From: an uncultured Collinsella sp.
GTDB taxonomy: Bacteria; Actinomycetota; Coriobacteriia; Coriobacteriales; Coriobacteriaceae
NCBI GenBank assembly: GCA_905197665.1
Contig: CAJJZP010000008.1
Span: forward strand, 33,939 to 97,938
Direction of reading: 5' to 3'
Length of the DNA stretch: 64,000 bases
Made by a program: the position numbers and the translations under genes
Part shown: positions 31,217 to 40,291 of the stretch, one piece after another
Numbering within the stretch: the first letter of the stretch is position 1
Layout of the letters: every line of letters begins with the position of its first letter
Notes under the pieces: model-generated
The model's database searches: none
What the model was told of the DNA's origin: nothing
What the model saw: only the letters and a program-made list of their open reading frames with translations

Positions 31217-31645
31217 ATGAGGGTTGTAATCGCTTCCGATGCCGACGGTATGTCGATGAAGGAGTCCATCAAGGAGATGCTCATCGCCGACGGTCACGAG
31301 GTCGTCGACTATTCCGAGACCCCTGCCGCGGACTTTGTCGATTCCGCGACCGCCGTTGCCAAGGACCTGCTGGAGCACAAGGATTCCCAGGGCTTCGCAT
31401 TCGATAAGTACGGCGTCGGCTCCTATATGGCCGCCGTCAAGATCAAGGGCATGGTCGTCGCCAACATTTCCGACGAGCGTTCCGCCTACATGACCCGCGA
31501 GCACAACGGCTCGCGCATGGTCACCATGGGCCCGGGCGTTGTGGGCACCGAGGTCGCCAAGAAGATCGCCCGCGAGTTCCTGCGCGCTCAGTACGCCGGC
31601 GGCCGTCACCAGATCCGTGTCGACATGCTCAACAAGATGGCCTAA
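31217..31645 (+). CDS. lacA: Galactose-6-phosphate isomerase subunit LacA
   Basis: A 142-residue RpiB-fold subunit (MRVVIASDADGMSMKESI). With LacB it converts galactose-6-P to tagatose-6-P. The Cys of catalytic RpiB members is missing here, as in other LacA proteins (AFDKYGVGSYMAA), while basic phosphate-binding residues remain. A full AAGGAGG lies before the ATG. lacB follows after 63 bp. Confidence 0.93.
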   Translation: MRVVIASDADGMSMKESIKEMLIADGHEVVDYSETPAADFVDSATAVAKDLLEHKDSQGFAFDKYGVGSYMAAVKIKGMVVANISDERSAYMTREHNGSRMVTMGPGVVGTEVAKKIAREFLRAQYAGGRHQIRVDMLNKMA

Positions 31646-31708
31646 CGAGAGCCACCGAGAACTCGAACTTCTACCTCAACTTGTGAATTCAGACGAAAGG
31701 ACGTTCTG

Positions 31709-32233
31709 ATGAAGAAGACCATCGCAATCGGTTGCGACCATATCGTTACGGACGAGAAGATCTATCTGGCCGACCGCCTGGAGCAGGCTGGCTACAAGGT
31801 GCTCGACTGCGGCACCTACAGCCACACCCGTACGCACTATCCCATCTACGGTAAGGCCGTGGGCGAGGCTGTTGCCAGCGGCAAGGCCGACTTTGGCGTG
31901 GCCCTGTGCGGCACCGGCATCGGCATCACCAACGCCGTCAACAAGGTTCCCGGCGCTCGCTGCGCCCTGGTTCGCGACATGACCTCTGCCCTGTATGCCC
32001 GTCGCGAGCTCAACGCCAACATCGTGGGCTTTGGCGGTAAGATCACCGGTGAGTTCCTGATGGCCGACATTATGCTTGCCTTCCTGGAGGAGCCCTACGA
32101 GAAGACTCCCGAGCACGACGCCCTGATCGCCAAGATTGACGCTTGCAATAAGGCCGACGCCGAGGCTCAGGCTGACCCGCACTTCTTTGACGAGTTCCTC
32201 GAGAAGTGGGACCGCGGCGAGTATCACGACTAA
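31709..32233 (+). CDS. lacB: Galactose-6-phosphate isomerase subunit LacB
   Basis: A 174-residue RpiB/LacB protein: AIGCDHIVTDEKIYLA at the start, catalytic Cys in VALCGTGIGITNAVNKVPG (~residues 65-83), and ARRELNANIVGFGGK. It completes the heteromeric isomerase. Followed by a hairpin and then an 89-nt structured repeat before the second lacX. Confidence 0.94.
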   Translation: MKKTIAIGCDHIVTDEKIYLADRLEQAGYKVLDCGTYSHTRTHYPIYGKAVGEAVASGKADFGVALCGTGIGITNAVNKVPGARCALVRDMTSALYARRELNANIVGFGGKITGEFLMADIMLAFLEEPYEKTPEHDALIAKIDACNKADAEAQADPHFFDEFLEKWDRGEYHD

Positions 32234-32238
32234 GGAGG

Positions 32239-32264
32239 TTACGCGGTTTTGCCAAACCGCGTAA
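32239..32264 (+). other. Hairpin after lacB
   Basis: TTACGCGGTTT pairs perfectly with AAACCGCGTAA around TGCC. No U-run follows, so it may be an mRNA-stabilising end or processing signal. Confidence 0.6.
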
Positions 32265-32284
32265 CGGGTCGACGCTGCGCGACG

Positions 32285-32373
32285 CTCAGGCACCCCATCT
32301 CGCCGCTCAAACCGTCGCTCGCGTACATGAAGTACGCGTCGCTCCTCTTTCGCGGCGACCTGGGGCACCTGAG
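32285..32373 (-). repeat. Structured 88-89-nt repeat, copy 1
   Basis: Read on the minus strand it aligns end to end with the copies at 43811 and 43923. Outer helix CTCAGG-TG-CCCCA / TGGGG-TG-CCTGAG, second helix GCCG/CGGC, apical helix GCGTAC/GTACGC, internal loop GAAAGAGGAG facing CGACGG. Helix bases differ between copies but stay paired. It is the main content of the gap 32234-32611; a Thr/Leu-rich frame through 32400-32577 is not credible as a gene. Confidence 0.8.
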
Positions 32374-32611
32374 CGCCGCTCGCTGACGTTGAGGGTGCCT
32401 GTGAGGTTGCCCCTTTTGTTGCGAAGCTTTCTGGTACAGCTAGCTGCTCCGATAACACGTTTGCTTGCTTGGCTTGAGTGCTTCGCTCTTGGCGGTACCC
32501 GGCATTCTGCAGCTTTTCAATTGACGGCTCGCGTTTCTGTGAGGGGGCGCGGGCCGGTTTTCTATCAGCCCTATTGACTTGGCGGGCTGTCGTAAGAAAG
32601 GGAAGGCTCCT

Positions 32612-33493
32612 ATGGAGTTTATTCTTGATAACGGTTCTATTCGTGTGGCGCTGAGCACGGCTGGCGGATCGTTCACTTCGATTAAAGCTAACGGCCGCGA
32701 GTACCTGTGGCAGGGCGATCCTTCGGTCTGGTCGGGCCAGGCGCCCATTTGCTTCCCGATCTGCGGTGGCCTTCGTAACGGCCGCGCGATGACCATGGGC
32801 GGCCGCGAGGTCAAGCTTGCCCGCCACGGCTTTGCCCGCAAGCAGGAGTGGAAGCTCGAGGAGCAGGGCGACAACTTGGTTGCGCTGAGCCTAAGCTCTG
32901 CCGACCACGCCGAGCTGCTCGAGCAGTATCCGTATCCGTTTAAGATTGTTGCTCGTTACACGATCGATTCGGAAAAGGTGGCCGTGTCGTACGAGGTGAC
33001 CAATGAGGGTACCGAGGACATGCCGTTTTTTGTGGGTGGCCACCCCGGCTTTAAGTGCCCGCTCGACGAGGGCGAGTCCTATGACGACTATGAGCTTCGT
33101 TTTGATCAGCGTGAGGTCGCCGAGCTCTGTACTGCCGTTCCCTCGACGGGCTTGATTGATGTCGAGCATCGCAGCAAAAACCCGATGGTCGGCCACAACC
33201 TGCCGCTGACCCACGAACTCTTCGACTTCGCGGAGACCATCTTTGACGTGCTCGACAGCCGCGTGGTTACGCTGACCAAGAAAACCGGGGACAAGGGAGT
33301 GCGTTTGACGTTCCCCGATATGCCATACCTGATTGTGTGGAGCAAGCCCGAGGGCGACTTTGTGGCCGTGGAACCGTGGGGCGGCCTGTCCACTTGCTCC
33401 GACGAGGACGATATTCTGGAGCACAAGCGTGGCTGCCTGGTTGCCAAGCCGGGGGAGACCGTCACCCGCGGTTTTGAGATCGAGATCCTTTAA
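32612..33493 (+). CDS. lacX: LacX-like aldose 1-epimerase family protein (copy 2)
   Basis: A 293-residue paralog of the protein at 2944, the same length with most residues shared (GREYLWQGDP.VWSGQAPICF in both). GGHPGFKCPLDEGE and LARHGFARKQEWKL are conserved. The ATG at 32612 has GAAAGGGAAGG upstream; an earlier in-frame start is not supported. Followed by lacC copy 2, so the lacX-lacC pair is duplicated in this window. Confidence 0.88.
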   Translation: MEFILDNGSIRVALSTAGGSFTSIKANGREYLWQGDPSVWSGQAPICFPICGGLRNGRAMTMGGREVKLARHGFARKQEWKLEEQGDNLVALSLSSADHAELLEQYPYPFKIVARYTIDSEKVAVSYEVTNEGTEDMPFFVGGHPGFKCPLDEGESYDDYELRFDQREVAELCTAVPSTGLIDVEHRSKNPMVGHNLPLTHELFDFAETIFDVLDSRVVTLTKKTGDKGVRLTFPDMPYLIVWSKPEGDFVAVEPWGGLSTCSDEDDILEHKRGCLVAKPGETVTRGFEIEIL

Positions 33494-33549
33494 CGAGCTA
33501 TCGTATGTTTGGGGCCGCGCGTGTCGTGCCCCGGAAACAGGAGTTCAAC

Positions 33550-34485
33550 ATGATTCTGACCGTTACCATGAACCCGTCGATCGATACGCGCTATCAACTC
33601 GACAAGCTGATCATCGACGACGTGAACCGCGTGACGCCTGAAAAGACCGCTGGCGGCAAGGGCCTCAACGTGAGCCGTGTGCTGCTGCAGTTGGGCGACG
33701 ATGTGCTCGCGACCGGCCTGCTCGGCGGCCACATGGGTGCCTATATGGCCGAGCTTATGGATGCCGACGGCGTCAAGAACGACTTTGTGCCCATCGCCGG
33801 TGAGACGCGCATTTGCCTGAATATTCTGCACGAGGGTAATCAGACGGAGCTGCTGGAGAGCGGCCCGCAGATCGCCCCGGCCGAGCTCGAGGCCTTTACG
33901 GCCAAGTTCGCCGAGCTTGCAGCGAAGGCGGACGTTGTGACGCTTTCGGGCTCGCTGCCGCGTGGCGTCGATGCCGGCTACTATGCCGAGCTCGTCAAGA
34001 TCGCCGAGGAGGCGGGCGCTAAGGTGCTGCTCGACACCTCGGGTGCATCGCTGGAGGCCGCGCTGGAGTCCGACGCTAAGCCTGAGCTCGTAAAGCCCAA
34101 CCTGACCGAGATTAACGGCCTGCTGGGTACGTCCTTTACGACCGATGATGTCGATGCCCTGCGCGAGGCGCTTGCCGCCGATGGCCGCTTTGCCGATATT
34201 CCCTGGGTTGTCGTTTCGATGGGCGCTGCCGGTTCGGTGGGCTTCCATGAGGGTCGCGCGTTCCGCGCCAAGACGCCCGCGATTGCGGCTGTGAACGCGA
34301 CGGGTTCCGGCGACTCGACCATCGCCGGCTTTGCGCATGCCATTGCTGCTGGTGCCGACGATGTCACGGTGCTCAAGACCGCCAATACCTGCGGCAAGCT
34401 CAACGCCATGGATCCCAAGACCGGCCACCTGGTTATGGACCGCTGGGACGAGATCTACAACAACGTTGAGGTCGTAGAGTTGTAG
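33550..34485 (+). CDS. lacC: Tagatose-6-phosphate kinase / PfkB-family kinase (copy 2)
   Basis: A 311-residue PfkB kinase nearly identical to the one at 3885 (MILTVTMNPSIDTRYQLD, GGKGLNVSRVL, NATGSGDSTIAGF). AGGAG lies before the ATG at 33550. Located downstream of lacAB, this copy is best placed to make tagatose-1,6-bisphosphate during lactose use, while copy 1 sits with amino-sugar genes. No lacD follows. Confidence 0.9.
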   Translation: MILTVTMNPSIDTRYQLDKLIIDDVNRVTPEKTAGGKGLNVSRVLLQLGDDVLATGLLGGHMGAYMAELMDADGVKNDFVPIAGETRICLNILHEGNQTELLESGPQIAPAELEAFTAKFAELAAKADVVTLSGSLPRGVDAGYYAELVKIAEEAGAKVLLDTSGASLEAALESDAKPELVKPNLTEINGLLGTSFTTDDVDALREALAADGRFADIPWVVVSMGAAGSVGFHEGRAFRAKTPAIAAVNATGSGDSTIAGFAHAIAAGADDVTVLKTANTCGKLNAMDPKTGHLVMDRWDEIYNNVEVVEL

Positions 34486-34507
34486 CGGTTGCGACTCCTA
34501 ATAGAAT

Positions 34508-34571
34508 GAGCGTGGATAATCTCCCGCTTTTGGTGCCCATACGAGTTCAAAGTGGGGGATTTTCCACGCTC
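34508..34571 (+). terminator. Long hairpin terminator after lacC copy 2
   Basis: GAGCGTGGATAATCTCCC pairs, with few mismatches, with the GGGGGATTTTCCACGCTC arm over a ~26-nt loop. Confidence 0.7.
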
Positions 34572-34576
34572 GAGTC

Positions 34577-34632
34577 ATTAGTCGTTGGGGACGTTCTTGT
34601 TTGACTAGTCGTTTAAGAACGTCCCCAACGAC
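34577..34632. repeat. GGGGACGTTCTT palindrome (GACTAGTC family)
   Basis: AGTCGTTGGGGACGTTCTT is perfectly inverted at its right end, enclosing GACTAGTC. Shorter relatives flank the first ATPase gene (6690, 8225). Confidence 0.8.
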
Positions 34633-34742
34633 TATCTCTCCGCCCCCGTGGAATCGGGGGTCGTCTACCGAATGGTTGATGCGGCGGCCCTGCGGCCATG
34701 CCACACTCATAGATGGCCTGACCCAACTTGGAAGGAGCCTCC

Positions 34743-35393
34743 ATGAGCCTTGACAACGTAACCCTGCGCGCCGCCACGCTCGACGACCTGGCTGGCATCG
34801 CCGCCATCTACAACCAGCTGTGGTGCAACACGCTGCGCAACCGCGGCGACGTCGAAGCTGCCGATTTCTGCGCGCGCTTCAACATTGCCATGCAGCTGCA
34901 GCGCTCCCCCATCGCGCTCGTCGCCGAGGCAGAGGGCCGCATTATCGCCGCCTGCTGCATCGGTATCTTCGAGGACGGCAAGCCGCGTACCAACCCCACG
35001 TGGGTACCCTGCTACGACGAGATGTTCGCCCAGGCAACCGAGATGGCAAAGACCGCCGATACCAAACTCGAGGGCTCGCTCTTTGGCGACAGTCGCGAAA
35101 AGGCCACGGCCGATCGCTTTGCCGCCACGGGCGACGAGTATGCCCAGGGCCAGCTCAGCCTGATCATCATTGTGCCCGAGTGGCAGGGCAAGGGACTCGG
35201 CCGCGAGCTCATCGACCTTGCGCGCGCCGAACTCGCCAAAGCCGGGTGCACCAAGTTCTTCCTGATGAGCGACTGCAACTCTGACTGGCAGTTCTACGAG
35301 CACCTCAACATGAAACGCATCCTGGAGGATCACAGCCAAGACACCGGCGACGGCTTTATCGTCTACATGTACGGAGGCGACACGCAGGATTAG
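34743..35393 (+). CDS. GNAT-family N-acetyltransferase
   Basis: A 216-residue acetyltransferase: LRAATLDDLAGIAAIYNQLW at the N-terminus and the acetyl-CoA-binding motif A IIIVPEWQGKGLGRELID (~residues 140-157, Q/RxxGxG/A as QGKGLG). An insert of ~60 residues (TWVPCYDEMFAQATEMAKT) is longer than in minimal GNATs. AAGGAG before ATG 34743. Substrate unknown; no linked genes. Confidence 0.85.
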   Translation: MSLDNVTLRAATLDDLAGIAAIYNQLWCNTLRNRGDVEAADFCARFNIAMQLQRSPIALVAEAEGRIIAACCIGIFEDGKPRTNPTWVPCYDEMFAQATEMAKTADTKLEGSLFGDSREKATADRFAATGDEYAQGQLSLIIIVPEWQGKGLGRELIDLARAELAKAGCTKFFLMSDCNSDWQFYEHLNMKRILEDHSQDTGDGFIVYMYGGDTQD

Positions 35394-35461
35394 CCTGAGT
35401 GCCACCTCATGGGCTTTCTCCAAAACAGCCCAAACCAATCAGCCACGCCAAAAGGGACATG

Positions 35462-35754
35462 CCAAAAAGGGACAGGTTTTATTTTGGCAGGTTTTATCTG
35501 GGAAAACGCCAACCGCCGCGAGGGGAGCTACTTGCCCTTGCGGCGGCCTTCTCGCCGAAAAACCAAGTGAGTAGACCTTTTGCAGGAGGCCGAGCACACT
35601 CCAAAACGCCACAGCTCTGACCTGCGGTTTTATTTAGCGTTTGTCGCGGTGTGCTCGACAGATCCCAAAAAAGCCTACTCACTTGCATCTGAGGCGCACC
35701 GGATCGGCAAAAAACCGCCGCGAAAGGGGTCCGGACCCTTCGCGGCAGTTGTTA
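35462..35754. repeat. ~293-bp three-hairpin dispersed element, copy 1
   Basis: Closely matches 49531-49822 over its whole length. Parts in order: GGGACAGGTTTTATTTTGGC; a hairpin of CCGCCGCG...GCGGCGG; a long stem AAGTGAGTAG.../...CTACTCACTT enclosing a conserved TGACCTGCGGTTTTATT; and a final CCGCCGCGAA...TTCGCGGC hairpin. No ORF. It lies between convergent genes and fills 35394-35768. Confidence 0.85.
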
Positions 35755-35768
35755 ATACGCCGAACTTG

Positions 35769-36938
35769 TTATCGCAAAAGCCAATCACGCGCCGAGACCA
35801 CGCTACAGTCTTTCGACTCATACGTTGAATCCACGCGGGCCACAACATAGCGCGCATCTTTTGCAATGTCGATCTCATCGCATACAGCCTGTAAATGGCG
35901 GGCGTACTTATCGTGATACGTTCTGGATGATTTTATTTCGATAGCCTTGGGACTCCCTGAGTTTGTGCAGTCGAGCAAATCGATTTCTCGCTTGCCGTCG
36001 TCCCTATAGAAATACAACTCGGGATTCTCGCCCACGTTGAGATGGCTCTTCGCCGTTTCGGAAACGATGAGGTTTTCGAAAACTGCCCCCAGATAAGGGC
36101 TCTCCAAAAGTTGCTCCAGTGATCCAATTTTGAGCAAGTAGCAGAGCAGCCCCGTGTCGTAAAAATAAAGCTTGGGCGTTTTAGTCAAACGTTTCCTGGC
36201 ATTTGCATAATAAGGCTGCAGTGAAAACGTCAGGTAGCTCTGCTCCAGGATAGACAACCAGCTTTTAATGGTCGATACGTTCACACCCGTATCTCGAGAA
36301 AGCGAAGATATATTAATGAGAGCACCGGCGCTCTGGGCAATTATGGACAGTAACTTATGAAACTCCGCTTTATTGCGCACGTCAAGCAAGCCCACAACAT
36401 CGCGCTCAACATAGGTATCAATATAGCTGGGGAAATAAACCGAGGACGGCATTCCGGCGGAACGCAGGCGAGGGTATCCCCCTTCGAGCGCAAACAAATC
36501 CACTTCCAACTGCCCCTGCTGGCCCCTCTCCGCTTCTCGAAACGAAAATGGCAGCAATTTTAAGATCCCGACTCGCCCGGCAAGAGACTGGCCGATGCTT
36601 TTCATCATCAAAAAGTTTTGCGATCCCGTAAGGATGTATTGACCGGCATCTCCCCGCTCATCCGAAACAACCTGGATCATCGAGAACAAATCCGGGGCGT
36701 ATTGCGCCTCATCGATGATGAGTCCGCCCTTTCGGTTGCGGATAAAACTCACCGGATCCTCCAAGGCCGCGCGCCTCGTTTGGGGGTCCTCAAGCGTGAC
36801 ATAGGAATAGTCGGGAAAGGCATGCCTAACCAGCGTAGACTTTCCGCTCTGCCTAGGCCCCGTCAACGACACAACAGGAAACCAACCCGCCATGCGAATG
36901 AGCAACTCATGCAAATCCCTGTTAATGTACTCGGCCAT
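35769..36938 (-). CDS. AAA ATPase with DUF4143 C-terminal domain (3)
   Basis: A 389-residue protein. Walker A LTGPRQSGKSTLV (~residues 25-37), Walker B GGLIIDEAQYAP (~88-99), sensor YILTGSQNF. A winged-helix-like segment (ISSLSRDTGVNVSTIKSWLSIL, ~215-236) precedes DUF4143, and KREIDLLDC...KAIEIKSSRTY gives the D...ExK nuclease-fold signature. ATG 36938 has AAGGGGC upstream; the longer frame to 37013 runs through the promoter repeats and is rejected. Low G+C relative to neighbours. Function unknown. Confidence 0.88.
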   Translation of the reverse strand: MAEYINRDLHELLIRMAGWFPVVSLTGPRQSGKSTLVRHAFPDYSYVTLEDPQTRRAALEDPVSFIRNRKGGLIIDEAQYAPDLFSMIQVVSDERGDAGQYILTGSQNFLMMKSIGQSLAGRVGILKLLPFSFREAERGQQGQLEVDLFALEGGYPRLRSAGMPSSVYFPSYIDTYVERDVVGLLDVRNKAEFHKLLSIIAQSAGALINISSLSRDTGVNVSTIKSWLSILEQSYLTFSLQPYYANARKRLTKTPKLYFYDTGLLCYLLKIGSLEQLLESPYLGAVFENLIVSETAKSHLNVGENPELYFYRDDGKREIDLLDCTNSGSPKAIEIKSSRTYHDKYARHLQAVCDEIDIAKDARYVVARVDSTYESKDCSVVSARDWLLR

Positions 36939-36959
36939 ATCAACGCCCCTTATAACGCT

Positions 36960-37051
36960 GTTACCATAATCGTATAGTATCATTTGCCATAATCTCGCAG
37001 TAGCGTTTTCCATAATCTTGTAGTAGTGTTTTCCACAATCTTATAGTAGCC
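36960..37051 (-). repeat. Four 23-bp phased direct repeats upstream of the third ATPase gene
   Basis: CCATAATC occurs at 36964, 36987 and 37010 and CCACAATC at 37033, each exactly 23 bp apart, and each followed by a TATAGTA/GCAGTAG/TGTAGTAG segment. The nearest core ends 25 bp from the start codon, the same distance as in the first ATPase array. Confidence 0.9.
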
Positions 37052-37103
37052 CAGTTCAAAAACGTTATTTATAGAGCCGAAATCTCAGACCCTAAATAAC
37101 AAT

Positions 37104-37140
37104 AGCCACCACAATGGGAACTGTCCCCATTGTGGTGGCT
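37104..37140. terminator. Terminator hairpin with GTCCCC loop
   Basis: AGCCACCACAATGGG pairs perfectly with CCCATTGTGGTGGCT. It follows the MATE gene on the minus strand. The hairpin at 58400 shares the ACCACCACAA stem and the GTCCCC loop. Confidence 0.8.
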
Positions 37141-37189
37141 TGCAGGCGAGTTGACTTATTCGACTATCGCGGGCCGGCCGTGTCCGAGT

Positions 37190-38566
37190 CTAGAGCGTGG
37201 CAAGTCGCTTGGATTCGCGGACGGCGAGGGCGATGGAGATAAGACCAGTGATGGCGTCAGCCGCCACCAAGGCAAACCAGACACCCTGAACGCCCATCAT
37301 GTTGCCAAGCAGGTACATAAGCGGCACGGAGCAGATCACGTAGCGGAGCAGACCGGTGAACGTGGCGATACCCACCTTCTCAACCGCCTGGAAGTACATC
37401 GACATGGTCATGGCAAGATAGCCCAGGGCCACGGCCAGGATAACGATGCGCGTGGCGTTGGCGGCAACCTCGACGAGCGCCGGGTCGCTACCAGCAAAAA
37501 AGGCGCAGACCGGCGTTGCGGCCACCCATAGCACAGCAGACACCGCAGCAAGCGTCACGACCTGGTACTTAAGCGTGCAGGAGAGCGTTTCCTTGAGGCG
37601 CGCCCACGCCTTGGCGCCGGCGTTGAAGGCGGCAATGGGCTGCAGGCCGTACGAGAAGCACTGGGCGACCATCATGGTAATGTAGAGGATGTAGCCGTTG
37701 ATCACACCAAAGGCCGCGATGTAGAGCGAACCCATGTCGCCGCCGAGCTGGCCAAGCAACGAGTTGGCAACGGTGTTGAAGATGAACGTGGCAGCTTGCA
37801 CCAAAAAGAACGGGAAACCAATCTTGATGATCTGGCCGCAGATGGCCATGTCGAGTTTGAGGTCGGCGGCGCTGATCTGGAGCTGCGACTTCTTACCGCC
37901 GATGAACCAGAAGATACCGATGGCCCAGATACCGATGGAAAGACCGTAGTACACGCCAGCTCCCATAACGCCAAGCTTGAGCACAAACGTGGAAAGCGCA
38001 AGCCAGCAGATAGCGACGATGGCAGACACGGTCATGAGGTTGGCCTGGATCTGAACCTTCTCGTCCACACGCATGACGGCGGTGACCATCTGACCAATGA
38101 CCGTGAGCGGCAGCAGCACGGAGAAGGTGCGCACGCCGGCAACGGTATCGGCCATGATGTCGGGCGTGGCGCCGAAGAATGCGCAGATGGGCTCGGTAAA
38201 CACAGCCATCACCACAGCAAGCAGCACACTCACAATCGTGGTAAGCCAAAAACCCTGGCTAAACGCCTTGCTGGCGCCCTTAATGTCGCCGGCACCCAAA
38301 AGGTTGCCCACCACGGCGGGCACGCCGGTGCCAAACAGGTTGCCAAAGGCCAGGTTAATGTACTCGACCGACATGATGATCGAAACACAGGCCAGGCCGT
38401 GTGCACCCAGGCCCCAACCCATCACGAGGCCCTCAAGGACCACCATGATAATCTGGGCGAGCATACCCTGGCCGGTGATGATGGTGTACTTGCGCACCAG
38501 GCCGGGAATCGGCTGCGAGGCAAGCTCACGCTCCTCCTCAACAGCGGCGGTTGTTTCTTCTGCCAT
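37190..38566 (-). CDS. MATE-family efflux transporter
   Basis: A 458-residue protein with about 12 transmembrane segments in two homologous halves: YTIITGQGMLAQIIMVVLEGLVMG near the start and NAGAKAWARLKETL at the start of the second half. GNLFGTGVPAVVGNLLGAG and the ALPLT-like region fit the NorM/DinF group. It would export an organic cation or drug with Na+ or H+. AGGGGAG precedes ATG 38566. It lies 96 bp after the amidohydrolase gene on the same strand. Confidence 0.92.
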   Translation of the reverse strand: MAEETTAAVEEERELASQPIPGLVRKYTIITGQGMLAQIIMVVLEGLVMGWGLGAHGLACVSIIMSVEYINLAFGNLFGTGVPAVVGNLLGAGDIKGASKAFSQGFWLTTIVSVLLAVVMAVFTEPICAFFGATPDIMADTVAGVRTFSVLLPLTVIGQMVTAVMRVDEKVQIQANLMTVSAIVAICWLALSTFVLKLGVMGAGVYYGLSIGIWAIGIFWFIGGKKSQLQISAADLKLDMAICGQIIKIGFPFFLVQAATFIFNTVANSLLGQLGGDMGSLYIAAFGVINGYILYITMMVAQCFSYGLQPIAAFNAGAKAWARLKETLSCTLKYQVVTLAAVSAVLWVAATPVCAFFAGSDPALVEVAANATRIVILAVALGYLAMTMSMYFQAVEKVGIATFTGLLRYVICSVPLMYLLGNMMGVQGVWFALVAADAITGLISIALAVRESKRLATL

Positions 38567-38662
38567 TGTTCTCCCCTTTCCATGAGAGATTGATGAATGG
38601 ATGCATGAATGGATGGGCGGCACGCACAGGCTGCGGCACCGCCCAGCGATGCAGCAGCCCCG

Positions 38663-40291
38663 CTAGGCCTCGTAGACCACCTTGCCGGCAATCATCGTGA
38701 GAGACGCCGTGGCCTCGAGGACCTCAGCCGGTTCGCAGTCAAAGAGGTTACGGTCGAGCACACAGATATCAGCCTGTTTGCCGCATGCGAGCGTACCGAT
38801 GCGATCCTCGGCATGCATGGCGTAGGCGCTGCCGTAGGTGTAGGCGCGCAGGGCCTCGGCCATGGTGATGCGCTCCTGCGGGAACCACCCTTCTGTGTTG
38901 GAGCCGTCCTCGAGCATGCGGAAGACCGCGCCGTACACCTCCTCCATGGGCTCCAAGCCCACAACGGGGAAGTCACTGCCCAGGTGCACCACGGCACCGC
39001 TGGCAAGCAGGCTATGCAGGGGCCACGAAAGCGCAGCACGCTCGGGGCCCACGGCATCGTCCTTGGCAAGGTCAGCCATATCGAGCAGCATGTGCCACGG
39101 CTGCATACCAGGGCATATACCCAGCTCGGCATAGCGCGGCAGATCCTCGGGCTGAACCGTCTCGTTGTGCTCCATGGAGTGGCGGCAACCCCGCTTACCA
39201 TGCAAGCGCTCGCCCTCCTCAAAGCAATCAAGCACAAAACGCACCGAGCGATCGCCGATCGTATGGACGCGCGTGTCAACGCCCCATTCCTGCGCCCTGA
39301 CAATGGCGGCACGGATGCGCTCTGGATCCTCCGCGGGCTCACCGCAGGTATCGGGCGCGTTGGAATAGGGTTCAAGCATCCAGGCGGTATGGTCGGAGCA
39401 CACACCATCAAGGAACTGCTTAAAGCCGTGCCACTCCACCTGCGTACCCGGGAAGGCGTATTTCTCCTTGATCTGCTCGAGCGTCAAGGACTCGTTTTCG
39501 AACAGGTCGGTGTACAGGAACACGCGCAGCGGCAAGTCGCCCTTGGCATTAAGACCTGCCAACACCGCATACGGGTTTTCCATGCTCACAAACGTAGGAT
39601 TGACCATGCCGACCGTAGTGATTCCCAGGGCATTGGCGCGCCGGGCGGTTTTTGCAAACGACGCGTCAACAACCTCGGGCGCTGGGTCGTAGACCTCGTC
39701 CATAAAGAAGGCGCCGGCGTTGTTGGAAAACACGCCCGTCAGATTGCCGTCGGCATCCTTAAGGATCTTGCCGCCTGCGGGATCGGGCGTCTGCGAAGTT
39801 ACTCCCACCTTGTTGATGGCGCAGGTATTGGCACTAAAGGTATGCAAGTCAACCTGCTGCAGAAATACCGGGCGGTCGGAGATGTACTCATCGATCATCG
39901 CGGCCGTGGGCATCTCGGGGACATCCCACTGGAACTGGATAATCTGGCAGCCCAGAATCCACTCGTTATCAGGATGGTCGGCCGCAAACGCCACGACACG
40001 TTCCATCGCCATCTCAAAACTGGTGCAGTCGATGAGGTTGACGGCAAAATCGGGGTCGGTCATAAACGCGCCCTGGGCAAAATGCGTGTGCGAGTCGATC
40101 AGGCCGGGCATGACGAGCTGGTCGCCAAAGTCGCGCACCTCGGTATCGGGACCGATAAACGGTGCCAGGTGAGCATCGTCACCGCAGGCAACGATTTTAT
40201 CGCCCCGCACGGCAACGCCGCCCTTAAACGGCTCGAGCCCATCGCCGGTAAAGACGGCGTCGCTCTTGATAACTACATCAGCCTTGTCCAT
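38663..40291 (-). CDS. Amidohydrolase family protein (YtcJ-like)
   Basis: A 542-residue metal-dependent hydrolase. LVMPGLIDSHTHFAQG (~residues 58-73) has the HxH pair, DLHTFSANT and VHTIGDRS hold further His ligands, HSMEHNE another, and HLGSDFPV the catalytic Asp. YtcJ relatives hydrolyse N-acyl amides or imides; the actual substrate is unknown. TGAGGAGG lies upstream of ATG 40291. The gene probably forms an operon with the MATE gene that follows, hinting at detoxification or export of the product. Confidence 0.88.
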   Translation of the reverse strand: MDKADVVIKSDAVFTGDGLEPFKGGVAVRGDKIVACGDDAHLAPFIGPDTEVRDFGDQLVMPGLIDSHTHFAQGAFMTDPDFAVNLIDCTSFEMAMERVVAFAADHPDNEWILGCQIIQFQWDVPEMPTAAMIDEYISDRPVFLQQVDLHTFSANTCAINKVGVTSQTPDPAGGKILKDADGNLTGVFSNNAGAFFMDEVYDPAPEVVDASFAKTARRANALGITTVGMVNPTFVSMENPYAVLAGLNAKGDLPLRVFLYTDLFENESLTLEQIKEKYAFPGTQVEWHGFKQFLDGVCSDHTAWMLEPYSNAPDTCGEPAEDPERIRAAIVRAQEWGVDTRVHTIGDRSVRFVLDCFEEGERLHGKRGCRHSMEHNETVQPEDLPRYAELGICPGMQPWHMLLDMADLAKDDAVGPERAALSWPLHSLLASGAVVHLGSDFPVVGLEPMEEVYGAVFRMLEDGSNTEGWFPQERITMAEALRAYTYGSAYAMHAEDRIGTLACGKQADICVLDRNLFDCEPAEVLEATASLTMIAGKVVYEA

